A stretch of DNA of 64,000 nucleotides, from the NCBI GenBank assembly GCA_029721515.1, contig CM056554.1:26661736-26725735 (forward strand), read 5' to 3'. This DNA comes from Synanceia verrucosa (lineage: Eukaryota; Chordata; Actinopteri; Perciformes; Synanceiidae). Position 1 is the first letter of the stretch. Every line of letters starts with the position of its first letter. This document shows, piece by piece, positions 1-10,113 of this stretch. Position numbers and translations under genes: made by a program. Under the pieces are notes generated by a model that was not told the origin of the DNA, made no database searches, and saw only the letters and a program-made list of their open reading frames with translations.

Positions 1-457
1 ATGCATGTTAAGCATAAGAAACAGACGTCAAAGCCCAAGCAGCTCATCAGACTTGTGCTTTCTGTGCAAAGGCAATAGAAATTTTTGTCAGTGGTACTTG
101 TCATTTGCCAGTAGAATATTTGCCAGAAGAAAAGGGACACACTCCACAGAGAAGACAGTGCTGCAGGATAAGAGAACTTAAATAAAATAAGGGTGAATGG
201 AAGCATTCATGGTGTATTTAACAGTAGCTGGTGATGTAAATAGCAGAGTGGCAGGAGCAGGAGAAATGGTTTGTGCTTCGATCTTTGCCTTGTCTCCTCC
301 ATTAATGAGTGACCTAATGAGTTTAGAGAAAGTACAGCATGCTCAGCAATTTCTCAGCTTCTCTCTCTTCACCATAATTGTAACTGGTATTTGACTTCTT
401 TCAAACTCACTTCTCGGTGTTGCCTGAGTGATTCTACTGTTGTGTTTCTGTGTGTAG
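1..457 (+). other. ptprn2: Intron upstream of first recognised exon
   Basis: This AT-rich stretch shows no convincing coding sequence or repeat. It ends in a pyrimidine-rich tract and an AG acceptor at 456-457. The first recognised exon begins in mid-codon, so at least one coding exon must lie upstream of the window. Confidence 0.6.
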
Positions 458-566
458 GTTTGACGTGGGAGGACGACGCTACTCAGCAGGTTCTGTCCAA
501 GGAGTTATCCAAACTGAGGAGGGTTTCCTACGGGCCGAGTGGAGCCATGTACGACACTGACACCAG
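458..566 (+). CDS. ptprn2: ptprn2-like exon, RESP18-homology region
   Basis: This 109-bp exon is bounded by a TGTGTAG acceptor and a GTCAGG donor. Read from the GT that completes a split codon, it gives GLTWEDDATQQVLSKELSKL followed by a stretch ending DTDTR. The (G)xTW(x)DDxTQxV pattern is typical of the N-terminal RESP18-homology region of IA-2/phogrin, a lumenal domain linked to sorting into dense-core secretory vesicles. The exon ends with two bases of a codon (AG), and the next exon supplies the G to make Arg. It starts in phase 1 and ends in phase 2. The product is a type I membrane protein of neuroendocrine granules; this piece is lumenal. The closest alternative is the paralogue ptprn; the very long introns favour ptprn2. 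Confidence 0.8.
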
Positions 567-573
567 GTCAGGT

Positions 574-600
574 GTTCACCCATCAGGGTGATGGGTGAAC
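574..600. repeat. Hairpin just after splice donor
   Basis: Two 10-base arms, GTTCACCCAT and ATGGGTGAAC, are perfect reverse complements around a 7-base loop. The hairpin starts 7 bases after the exon end at 566. A 13-base direct repeat (CCCATCAGGGTGA at 579 and 600) overlaps it. Confidence 0.7.
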
Positions 601-674
601 CCATCAGGGTGAAGGGATCAGTCCCTTGATCTTTTCACCAGACAGTCAGTTGACACCTGCTGACACTCTAAAAA

Positions 675-915
675 AATCATATGTTGGGTGAACCTAAAAC
701 ATTACGGGAAGTATTTCCATCCAATTATAATACACTCATATAGCAATAAATTGTTTCCCTGAGTGACGTAAATATGCTGGGTCAACATAATGTGTTGGTG
801 TTACTATTACGTAATTACAAGGGGTAAATCCAACATAATAATCATTTGTTGGGGAAACATAACAAAAAAAATTGGAAAGTTATTTCCACCAAATTATAAT
901 ATGCTCATTTAGCAA
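675..915. repeat. Degenerate direct duplication of about 72 bp
   Basis: Segments 675-746 and 840-915 are diverged copies of each other. Both contain a GTTGGG-type motif, then TATTTCCA, AATTATAAT and CTCAT-TAGCAA. The origin is unclear; it could be the remains of a DNA transposon with internal repeats. Confidence 0.55.
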
Positions 916-1086
916 GCGATGCAAATGCTAAGTAGCTAACCACAGCAACTAATGATTAGTGAGCATACTACTAAAACATTTGCTATTAATTTGCTATCTT
1001 AATTAAATTAAATTAATTTGTAATTTGCTGTCTTACCCAGAATGCATTAGGTTCTGTGAACAAATTAATTTGCACAATGTTAAGAC

Positions 1087-1373
1087 AAGGCCAGTTCATA
1101 CTCGGGCGGACTGTCCACTCCGCTCAGAGCTTTCATAGTCGAACATACAGCCGTGCACTAGTTTCCTGTCAAACTGCCGTGAATCAGACGATTGGTGTCA
1201 CGTTTAATGTGGGTCGGTGTGAAAAACACATGCCGAGCAGTGTTTTGTGACACCAGCGCGGAGCAGAGTCCGTGTGGACGTATAATTTGAGCGGACACGG
1301 ACCTTGCAGATGTCCGCTTTGAGTATGCGTGGACTTCCACGGAGTCCTTTCCACCCGAGTATGAATTGGCCTT
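1087..1373. mobile_element. MITE-like inverted-repeat element
   Basis: The left end reads AAGGCCAGTTCATACTCGGG. The right end, reverse-complemented, reads AAGGCCAATTCATACTCGGG. That is a 20-bp terminal inverted repeat with one mismatch around a GC-rich core of about 290 bp. TAAGAC occurs directly left of the element (1081-1086) and two bases beyond its right end, and may be a target duplication. No protein is encoded, so it is likely a non-autonomous DNA transposon. The superfamily is not assigned. Confidence 0.7.
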
Positions 1374-1434
1374 TATAAGACATCATGCTAAAATAATATT
1401 AATTAATGATGTTCAACTACAAAACGTCTATATA

Positions 1435-3776
1435 CATGGGTGCACATAACTGGTACGCAGGTACGCATGCGCTACAAAAATGAGCCCTGCGTACTGGCCC
1501 TTGTCCCCCCGCAGCGCTTATGCGTACCTGATAATGCAAATGGCTATCTATGTTGCCGACCGAGTATCTATGTTGAATGTTGGTAAAGTCAAAGATGTCT
1601 AAAAAGAAACAGACAACAGTCAGCAGTTTTTTTGGCGTTTCGCCACCACCACCAAAGAAACAACAACTGGAGCCAGAGTCGAAGAAAAGACTTTTTTCCG
1701 AAAAGTGGCTGCAAGAAGTGCCATGGCTTGAGGCTAATAATGACCGGACTGAGATGTGGTGCAAGATTTGCCGTGCGCATCCACAGCTAGCAGACAAAAC
1801 AGGTGTGTTTTATAAAGGCTCGAAGAATTTCAACCATCCATTATTTAACAAACACGAAAAGAGCAAGGAGCATACCAATGTAGCGCAAGCCATTGCCAAT
1901 AAACAAGCTAGCCGAGATGAGATTGCAAGTCGCCCACTTAGCAGATGGCGAGACAAGCTTACCGAGGAACGAAGACAAGCCCTGTTCAATGTTTTTCTCC
2001 TCGCATTTCATAAAGCCAAACATGCACGGCCCATGTCATCATTTTCTGAGGATATTCCGTTGCTGAAGCGGCTAGGAGTAAATGTCGGCACAGCTTATCA
2101 TTCACGTGAAGGGGGGACAAGGATTATGCAGAGCATCGCTCACGCCATCAGTGGAGAGCTATGAGTAAAGTTGCAGGCTGCACAGTATTGGGGGATTCTT
2201 TTTGACGGATCGGAGGACATTACAAAAACTGAACAAGAAATTGTCTACATTGTGTCAGTATCCAGCAATGGAGAGTTTTCGTCAGACTTTCTTGGGTTGA
2301 TTGAATTGGGTGCCGATCGAACCGCACAGGCAATTACAGATGGATTAGTGAAACTTTTTCACGACGCGGGCTTGAATGACTGGACGACAAAGTTGGTCGC
2401 CGTGTGCACAGACGGGGCAGCTGTTAACGTCGGGGTGTACAACGGGGTTGTGCCAAAACTAAAACGACTAGTTACGATCGGAGACGCTCTTGTGCACATT
2501 CTGTGCACTGCACACACGCTGGAGAACTGCGCAAAATCAGCTGACCGCCAGGTTCCATACTGCAAGACCTTCAACCAGGCTGTGGTCAGACTGTTGCAGT
2601 TTTATTTACAGAAGGGTGGGGCGAAAAAAACAGCTGCATTGCAGAAGCTATGTGAAGAAAACGGGATAGCCTTTGTGAAACTGGGAAAGTTTCATAATAT
2701 CAGGTGGTCTGCATGGCGGCATGAAGTGCTGTTAAAAATATCAAGACTATTGCCAGCCATTAAAATGCAGTTGGCTACAAGTGATAACACTGACTTGCAG
2801 CATATCTGCACAGAGCGTTTTCAATGCTTTCTATCACACATGGTTGATATTGGAAACATTTTAAAAACCACATCGATCAGATTTCAGAAAGAAAAGCTGA
2901 TCATTGGGGAATGTAAGGACGAGCTCATGGTGGCCATTGGACAATTCAGACTTATGCTGGATGCTGGAGACCACAGTGCACAGACTGTTTCTAATGCTGA
3001 TGCTGACAGAGATAAGGCAGACTTACTCAGGGGGTTAATTGAAGAGTTTGAAACAAGATATGACTCTCTGAAGTCATGTGATCATTTCTTAGTATTTGAC
3101 CCTTCAACATGGCCTCAGGAAATGCAAGAGCTCCACAGTTTTGGAAATGCAACAGTTCTCCAGATTCTCCAAAAATATGAGGCCATCTTGCAGCTTGACA
3201 AAGACATCACTCTGACAGAATGGATGCGCTTAAAGCAGACAGCAAAACGCCTGGCAGCATATTCTGTGTATGACCTAGTCCAAATTGTAAATAATCCAAG
3301 TAACCCGGATGCTTACTCCAACATCAAAGAGCTGGTTAAGCTGTCTCTTGCACTGCCTTTGAGCAGTGCAGCTTGTGAGAGAGGTTTTTCACATCTAAAC
3401 ATAATTAAGACCAAGTACAGATCCCGTCTGTCACAAGCTCGTCTCTCAGCCCTTATGCACATCCACCTGTCAAAGCAAACCACAGAGACATTTAACCCAA
3501 AGCCAGCTGTTGATCTGTGGATGGAGATAGCGAATCGGAGGGTCAACCAAAGGCAAGGAGGTCCATCGGCAGCAGCAGCATCATCATCATCATCATCTGC
3601 CACGCAGGAAGCTGAAGCAGTGGACATTGGGGGTGACACTGAGGAGGACAGTGGGAGCGACACTGAGGAGGACAGTGAGGGGGACTTTTAAGACTTATCG
3701 CGGATGAGGTGAGTACCAAACACTATCTGCTGGTACTCATATGAGTAACTCTCTAAAAAAGTTATGTGCACCCCTG
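1435..3776 (+). mobile_element. hAT transposon, nearly complete
   Basis: This 2342-bp element has 17-bp terminal inverted repeats: CATGGGTGCACATAACT on the left and, reverse-complemented, CAGGGGTGCACATAACT on the right, with one mismatch. It is flanked by an identical 8-bp target duplication, TCTATATA, at 1427-1434 and 3777-3784. An 8-bp duplication and CA-G ends are hallmarks of the hAT superfamily. Just inside the ends are short GGTAC-containing motifs that could be subterminal transposase-binding repeats. It sits in the intron between the exons at 458-566 and 4079-4223, in the same orientation as the host gene. The intact ends and duplication imply a fairly recent insertion. Confidence 0.92.
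1595..3691 (+). pseudogene. hAT transposase with one in-frame stop
   Basis: A reading frame of about 700 codons is open from the ATG at 1595 except for one TGA at 2162-2164; both parts share the frame. Near the N-terminus (about residues 40-95) is a BED/TTF-type zinc finger with WCKIC followed by HEKSKEH. The catalytic region shows FDGSEDIT and CTDGAAVNVG, whose Asp residues match the expected hAT acidic residues. The C-terminal hATC dimerisation region contains LPLSSAACERGFSHLN with the conserved Glu. The tail is low-complexity: Ala and Ser runs from a TCA repeat, then a duplicated acidic TEEDS motif. It resembles vertebrate ZNF862-like hAT proteins. Without readthrough of the stop, the catalytic half cannot be translated from this start. 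A sequencing error at the stop is possible. Confidence 0.88.
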
Positions 3777-4078
3777 TCTATATATATGTATGACTATATA
3801 TGTTACACTTAGATTAATGTAGCAGACACCCAGATTGGCTTTTTTGAGTGCACAACGGGCTCATAATTTGTTGTTTACTGCTGTTTACTGCTGATGTTGC
3901 GAAACTAGCAATGAATGAAGAAGATTTTAGACCGAGAAGTCATCTGCATGCTTTTTGTTAATTTTTGGGGGGTTATCTTTTGTTCTTCAGCTTCAAGAGT
4001 CCAGGGACAGCAGGGGTCATGACATCCAAATACATTGATACAGCTGCATGTGTTCAGTGATGTATCCCTCTCCTGCAG

Positions 4079-4223
4079 GCCTGCAGCTGAGGCTATGGAC
4101 CCGGCAGGCCAGAGGGTGAAGCCTGTAGAGGTGGAGCTCAGCAGGAACCTGCAGACGTACCTCCAACGCCTCGGCCTCCTCCCCAAGATGTCGTCTCCCT
4201 CCAGTGTGAGCACCCTGGGCAAG
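4079..4223 (+). CDS. ptprn2: ptprn2-like exon, lumenal ectodomain
   Basis: This exon follows a CTCTCCTGCAG acceptor and ends before GTGAGG. Its first G completes the Arg codon left open by the exon at 458-566. It then reads PAAEAMDPAGQRVKPVEVEL and continues through LQTYLQRLGLLPKM to end in STLGK at a codon boundary (phase 0). It lies in the variable lumenal part of the protein, after the RESP18-homology region, and shows no catalytic motif. The exon call rests on the splice sites, the exact phase match and the open frame. The region is poorly conserved in the family, so its assignment depends on its neighbours. Confidence 0.75.
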
Positions 4224-4442
4224 GTGAGGGATTCCTGGGTCTCTGCTAGACTTCCAGCTTTATAATTACCATCATAATATATCCATACTATTTGCGTACA
4301 ACTGCTCTCCTAATGTTTGTCAGGAGCAATGCTTCAGAGGAAATCCAGTCAAAGACGTGTGATTTGACAGCAGACACCATGAAACAAGTTTTTTTTTTGC
4401 CAAAAACATACTGCAAAAAATGGGTGTATAAAAACAAGAATG

Positions 4443-4746
4443 TACCGGGGTCGAATCTCGGTCCGGGACCTTTCTGTGTGGAGTTTGTATGTTCTCCTCA
4501 TGTCTGTGTGGGTTCTCTCTGGTACTCCGGCTTCCTCCCACCATCCAAAAACATGCATGGGGATTAGGTTAATTGGTTAATTTAAATTGACCGTAGGTGT
4601 GAATGTGAGTGTGAGTGGTTGTCTGTCTCTATGTGTCCTGTGATGAACTGGACACTTGTCCAGGGTGTACCCTGTCTTTCACTCTAAGACAGCTGGGATA
4701 GGCTCCAGCTCCACTGACCCTATGAGAATGAAAATGAATGGATGGA
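4443..4746 (+). mobile_element. tRNA-type SINE, 5' truncated
   Basis: This copy shares its body with the fuller copies at 21752 and 32987: a B-box-like GGTCGAATCTC, then TTTCTGTGTGGAG, CCACCATCCAAAAACATGCA, and a GATGAACTGGACACTTGTCC segment ending in ATGGATGG. The A box is missing. The Tc1-like element begins two bases after its 3' tail, so the SINE was probably the target of that insertion. Confidence 0.8.
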
Positions 4747-5447
4747 TACACTATATTGCCAGAAGTATTCACTCACCTGCCTTGACTCTCATATGAACTT
4801 AAGTGATATCCCATTCCTAATCCATAGGGTTCAATATGACGTCAGTCCACCCTTTGCAGCTATAACAGCTTCAACTCTTCTGGGAAGGCTGTCCACAAGG
4901 TTTAGGAGTGTGTTTATGGGAATTTTTGACCATTCTTCCAGAAGTGTATTTGTGAGGTCACACACTGATGTTGGACGAGAAGGCCTGGCTCTCAGTCTCT
5001 GCTCTAATTCATCCCAAAGGTGTTCTATCGGGTTGAGTCAAGTCAAGTCAAGTTTATTTGTATAGCCCAATATCATAAATTAAGAATTTGCCCCATTGGG
5101 CTTCACAATCTGTACAGGATATGACACCCTCTGTCCTTTAATGACCCTCGCATCGACTAAGGAAAAACTCCCCCAAAAAAACCCTTTTAACAGAGAAAAA
5201 GAAACGGAAGAAACCTCAGGAAGATCAACAGAGGAGGGATCCCTCTTCCAGGATGGACAGACGTGCAATAGATGCCATGTGTGCAGAATAACAGCAATGA
5301 AAACACATTAACACTACATACAAAATTGTATGGAAATGGCCAACTCAATATATCAACAGCTAATATACAGTGTGTATGTATAGAATTATATGAGAGTGTC
5401 GAAGGGGATGAAGAGCATCATCAAGCTATCAGCAAAGGATGAGAAGC

Positions 5448-5580
5448 ATGTCTTCCTCTCCACCACACCAACCAGAAGAAGCCTGGGCAGCACGTCCTCC
5501 TCTCCACCACACCAACCAGAAGAAGCCTGGGCAGCACGTCTTCCTCTCCACCACACCAAACAGGAGAAGCCTCTGCAAGA
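5448..5580. repeat. 44-bp tandem repeat, three units, in LINE 3' region
   Basis: Three imperfect 44-bp units carry CCTCTCCACCACACCAACCA followed by GAAGAAGCCTGGGCAGCACG. A single unit, reverse-complemented, is seen in the other L2 copy at about 60666-60710, so the unit belongs to the LINE and has expanded in this copy. Confidence 0.75.
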
Positions 5581-5802
5581 TGACCTCGTCACCACCACAT
5601 CGCTCAGAACCAGAAGATGAAGTCTGACTGGTCTGATGAGATGAGAACGCACAGGGACTACGAGGCACAAAACTAATCTGCAGCATGTGTTAAAGGGAGG
5701 AAGAGTAAACACATCCTCTTCTCCACTACCCTAACAGATACAACCTTAGCAGCATCGCCTCTTCTCCATCTCACCACCATCACGACAGACGAAGCCTGGA
5801 TG

Positions 5803-6136
5803 TGTTACAGGCCAGTGTGTATACCCACTGTATATTGTTTTGTGCCCTCTGGGTGTCACTGTCTGGTCTGCTCTCTTCCACTTCCTGCAGGTATTTTGTG
5901 ACTCACCTGAGCACCTGTGGTGATCCAACAGAGACTATAAAGCCGGCCCTCCCCCTCCTCCTCTCTCTCTCCACACATGGCAGCAGGCCTCCATGCTGCA
6001 GCTCCACTCCTGCTGCAGACCCTTCCTGATCTTTTTGAAGTATCTTCTGATGATTTAGTTTCAATAAAGCCCTTATTTTTGAGTTCTGGGTTATGTGTCT
6101 CATTGTGTTGCTTCCCTTTGAGCCTGGGTTGTAACA
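5803..6136 (+). mobile_element. Solo LTR inside the LINE 3' region
   Basis: The 334-bp unit begins TGTTACA and ends TGTAACA, a perfect terminal inverted repeat. It is flanked by the 4-bp duplication GATG (5799-5802 and 6137-6140). Inside, in order, are a TATA-like ACTATAAAG near 5934 and an AATAAAG polyadenylation signal near 6063, so transcription would be on the + strand. No internal retroelement genes accompany it; LTR-LTR recombination probably removed them. It is the innermost layer of a four-level nest. Confidence 0.82.
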
Positions 6137-6363
6137 GATGACACCACCTCCTTCCCACCAAGTAGCCTCAGCTCACGGACACCTGAGCTGAGAGCACAGG
6201 GACTCCAGGGAAGAAGATGAGTTAGTAAAATGACTTAATGGAGGCATCGAAATGAAGAAGAAGAGAAGCTCAGTGTGTCAGAGGAAGTCCCCCGGCAGTC
6301 TAGACCTATAGCAGCATAACTAAGGATTGATCCAAGGCAGCCTGAGTCAGCCTTGGATCAGTC

Positions 6364-7061
6364 CTAACTATAAGCACTATCAAAAAGGAAAGTCTTAAGC
6401 CTACTCTTGAATAAGGGGATGGTGTCTGCCTCCCGGACTGAAAGAGGGAGTTGGTTCCACAGAAGAGGAGCTTGATAACTGAAAGCTCTAGCTCCCATTC
6501 TACTTTTATAAACCCTAGGAACCACTAATAGTCCTGCATTCTGAGAGCGCAGAGTTCTAGCAGGATTATAAGGCACTATTAGCTCTTTAAGATAAGATGG
6601 TGCCTGACCATTCAGCGCCTTGTAGGTGAGGAGGAGGATTTTAAATTCTATTCTAGATTTTACAGGGAGCCAGTGCAGAGAGGCTAACACCGTAGAAATA
6701 TGGTCTCTTTTCCTGGTTCTGGTCAGAACACGTGCTGCAGCGTTCTGGACCAGCTGGAGAGTCCTGATAGACTTATTAGGGCAGCCTGATAATAAGGAAT
6801 TGCAGTAGTCCAGCCTAGAAGTTACAAAAGCATGGACTAATTTAATCGTTTTGAGAGAGAATATGCCTGATTTTTGCAATGTTACGCGGATGAAAAAAAG
6901 CTGTTCTAGCTGTTTGTTTCATGTGGACGTTGAAAGACATATCTTGGTCAAAAATTACCCCTAGATTCCTTACAGTGGTGCTCGAGGCTGGTGCAAAGCC
7001 ACCTAGAGTAAATAAGTCATTAGATAGTTTATTTCTGAGATTTTCGGGGCCAATTAGAATT
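6364..7061 (-). pseudogene. L2-type reverse transcriptase, C-terminal part
   Basis: On the - strand the protein reads TTVRNLGVIFDQDMSFNVHM, then HAFVTSRLDYCNSLLSGCPN, LQLVQNAAARVLTRTRKRDH, LHWLPVKSRIEFKILLLTYK and RSRLKTFLFDSAYS before the stop. This order is typical of the region C-terminal to the reverse transcriptase in CR1/L2-clade LINEs. One frameshift near 6850-6880 separates the first part from the rest. The catalytic reverse-transcriptase core is absent because of 5' truncation. It is a dead copy. Confidence 0.85.
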
Positions 7062-7922
7062 GTTGAGGTCAGGACTCTGTGCAGGCCAGTCAAGTATATC
7101 CACACCAGACTCTGTCGTCCATGTCTTTATGGACCTTGCTTTGTGCACTGGTGCACAGTCTTGTTGGAAGAGGAAGGGGCCAGCTCCAAACTGTTCCCAC
7201 AAAGTTGGGAGCATGGAATTGTCCAAAATGTCTTGGTATGCTGAAGCATTCAGAGTTCCTTTCACTGGAACTAAGGGGCCAAGCCCAGCTCCTGAAAAAC
7301 AACCCCACACCATAATCCCCCCTCCACCAAACTTTACACTTGGCACAATGCAGTCCAACAAGTATCGTTCTCCTGGCAACCACCAAACCCAGACTCGTCC
7401 ATCAGATTGCCAGAGAAAGCGTCTCCACTGCTGTAGAGTCCAGTGGCGGCGTGCTTTACACCACTGCATCCGATGCTTTGCATTGCACTTGGTGATGTAT
7501 GGCTTGGATGCAGCTGCTCGGCCATGGAAACCCATTCCATGAAGCTCTCTGTGCACTGTTCTTGAGCTAATCTGAAGGCCTCATGAAGTTTGGAGGTCTG
7601 TAGTGATTGACTCTGCAGAAAGTTGGTGACCTCTTCACACTATGTGCCTCAGCATCCACTGACCCCACTCCATCAGTTTACGTGGTCTACCACTTCATGG
7701 CTGAGTTGCTGTCGTTCACAAACATTTCCACGTTCTTATAATGCAGCTGACACTTGACTGTGGAATATTTAGGAGCGAGGAAATTTCACGACTGGATTTG
7801 TTGCACAGGTGGCATCCTATCACAGTTCCACGCTGGAATTCACTGAGCTCCTGAGAGCGACCCATTCTTTCACAAATGTTTGTAAAAGCAGTCTGCATGC
7901 CTAGCTGCTTCATTTTATACAC
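7029..7922 (-). pseudogene. Tc1-like transposase, N-terminal and catalytic part
   Basis: The frame begins with MQTAFTNICERMGRSQELSE and a helix-turn-helix region (REISSLLNIPQSSVS), breaks, and resumes as MHRELHGMGFHGRAAASKPY. It goes on through VKFGGGGIMVWGCFSGAGLG to FQQDCAPVHKARS, which carries one of the catalytic Asp residues of the DD34E triad. The region of the first Asp (WSDESRF in copy 3) is damaged by a small deletion. The part with the third acidic residue (DLNP.EHLWDELE) lies beyond the LINE insertion, near 4950-5035. The gene is therefore a multiply broken relic. Confidence 0.85.
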
Positions 7923-7998
7923 CTGTGGCCATGGAAGTGATTGAACACCTGATTATGATTATTTGGATGGGTGAGCGAATACTTTTGGCAATATAGTG

Positions 7999-10113
7999 TA
8001 TATCCTTACATACACAAAGGTACATACTAGGGCTCTCCAAGCTACCACGTTAATGTGATCAATAGGCCCAAAACATCACTTTTTTGGGGGGAAAAATTGA
8101 TTTCGGGGAATTAAAAATCAATATTATATCAGAAGAAAATGTACCTCGCTATATTGCCATCGTGATATTTTTCTCACCCCTACCATGCAGCAAGATAATT
8201 TCACTTGACAATGTTTCTTGATTTAAGATGATAGTGTAAAATTGAATGCTTAAAATAAGAAATGAACTCTTTAAACAAGGTAAATTATTATTTTTTTTTA
8301 TCTTGGTAAGGACCAAATAATTTGCAGTGCACTCTTTTCTCTGTTTCATCCTACGATGATTCATGAGATGTACAGAAAACCACATCACCACAGTACGTCA
8401 TGTTTCTTTACAGTGAGCAGCTCATAATTTCAGCTCTCGTGAGTAAATTCATCTCATAAAATAAATTAGAGTATTGTCACATGTGAAAGGAGGGAAAAGC
8501 AGGTGGGTCGTTGTTTTTACCCCCAACGTGAGCGTGCCGCTCACAGCTGCCTTCCTCTGTTAGAAAACGGCACTCACACCTTCACAGCAGGGCGTCCCGT
8601 GTCATCTCTCCACTCTCGCTTCTCCACCCTAACTGATGGCTTCTCCCAGCAGGCCGTTACCAGTGCGATAATACCAGCCCAGAGTTCAGGAGTTCACTCC
8701 TCTAATTAATAACTGGCTCCTCCACTGAGGTGCTGGGGGGTGCTGTTGGCGGCTGATTGGTGGAGGCCTTCCTCCTGCTGGCGTTCGTACCAAAGACTCC
8801 CAGAAGACGGCGGCGTGCAGCCTGCAGGCGTCGCTCCCGGCTTTTTCCTGTTTGATGGAGAAGGGGAAAAGGAGCAGGAGGAGTGAAGGGGTCCTGGAGG
8901 GCACGGGTGGATAAACTGCACCGACTGTGTGACATACAGTAGATTAATAAAGACGCCCACAGTGACAAATAGCAGCAGGGGACTCACACATCTAAATCCT
9001 GGAGAAGTACGAGGAGCTCTGTTGGTATTGTCATGATAATTTCACCTTAAGTCAGGCTTGTGCCTTTCTGGGCTCCACAGGTGGGCGTTAATGGAGCCGA
9101 CAGGCACAATTTGCTTTTGTTGCCTCTAATGGAGCTGTTAATGTGATTGCATAAATGGATCAATAACTTATTTTTCATCATTTATTTCCATGTCTGTAAT
9201 ACATTTTGTTAGCTGTTGTATGAATGTTGGCATACATTTACATAACCTGTATGTATACACCTGTTTTCTTTTAAACTCTCTTTCTTATCATTTACTTTCT
9301 ATGAAGGACTTTAACATCATTTCCTTCTAGAACTTTTTCAGAAGGCCTGCATGGATCTGTCTTATTTTACTCTTTTAACGTAACAGAAGAGTCAAGTCTT
9401 TATTTGACATTTTCAATAATAAATTATACATTAATGAGAGAGACTACAGCTGAATAGAGTAAAAAAAAAAATAATAACTAACTGACAACTTCCCTGCTTG
9501 TTTACTCCTATTGAGCCTTTTATTTTAATCAAGCGTTATCTTATTAAATATGTGCTTATATGCATACTTCTCCAGAACAGAAATGTGAACGTTTGGTGAA
9601 GTGAAGTTCAAAATGTTTCATCCAGAGGACCTAATCACTCTATAGATCAGAAAATACTGTCAGCCATAACGAAGCATTCATTTCTGCTGTGGAGGGAATA
9701 AGAGGGTGTATAAATCAGTTTATAAGTGATATATGAACAAAACTTGACATTTGGTGAACATTAAGTGGAGATTTATGGCTGATGATGAGAGAAAACAGAC
9801 TTTAAAGACATTAAGATACATTTTTATGAATTACACTTTTTCTGAAAAGTTATGTTTAGCTATGCAAATGAGGAATGACCACATGGTAAATTTTATTTAA
9901 TTTAGTAGAAATCTACAGACACAAACAGACAAAAGTAGTAAAAATATATACTCAAAGTAATGTAATGGAATCAAAATAGCCCAAATCTTCAAATTGAAAA
10001 TGCACTGTATACTTGGTGTAAACTCAGATGTGTGTCACATGAGTCAGGATGTGATAATCTACCCAGTTACTGTATGTCTCTTGAAATGAGCTTTTTTTTT
10101 TTTTTTTTGTCAG
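7999..10113 (+). other. ptprn2: Intron stretch without recognised gene
   Basis: After the Tc1 end there is AT-rich sequence. A stretch near 8033-8170 resembles degraded transposon DNA. The part at 8500-8900 is GC-richer and has no convincing frame. The rest is featureless to a run of about 18 T at 10092-10109, which forms the polypyrimidine tract of the next exon. Confidence 0.5.

Larger units (their letters stand above)
5038..7061 (-). mobile_element. L2-type LINE, 5' truncated, inside Tc1 copy 1
   Basis: The element is on the - strand. Its 3' end has TCAAG repeats at 5038-5052. A 3' region of about 1.3 kb leads to the C-terminal end of the reverse-transcriptase ORF at 6364-7061. The six-base sequence GTTGAG occurs on both sides (5032-5037 and 7062-7067) but only once at the matching site in the uninterrupted copy at 43048, so it is a likely target duplication. 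The LINE is truncated at its 5' end, as is usual for LINE insertions. Confidence 0.88.
4749..7998 (-). mobile_element. Tc1-like element, copy 1, interrupted
   Basis: The element starts CACTATATTGCC and ends with the inverted form TGGCAATATAGTG, with TA on both sides (4747-4748 and 7999-8000), as expected for Tc1/mariner. Transposase coding runs on the - strand. The N-terminal helix-turn-helix part lies near 7716-7922 (MGRSQELSEF...SSREISSLLNIPQSSVS), and the catalytic part near 7060-7556. It is split by a 2-kb LINE insertion at 5038-7061 and has further frameshifts, so it is inactive. Two other copies lie at 43048 and 59474. Confidence 0.9.

Noticed and set aside
7060..7542. Long + strand frame opposite the Tc1 transposase (also seen at 43319 and on the - strand at 59931)
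   Set aside because: Antisense shadow of the transposase; the same peptide appears in all three copies only because the element is repeated.
8033..8170. Possible inverted-repeat transposon
   Set aside because: No matching opposite end or target duplication could be found by eye.
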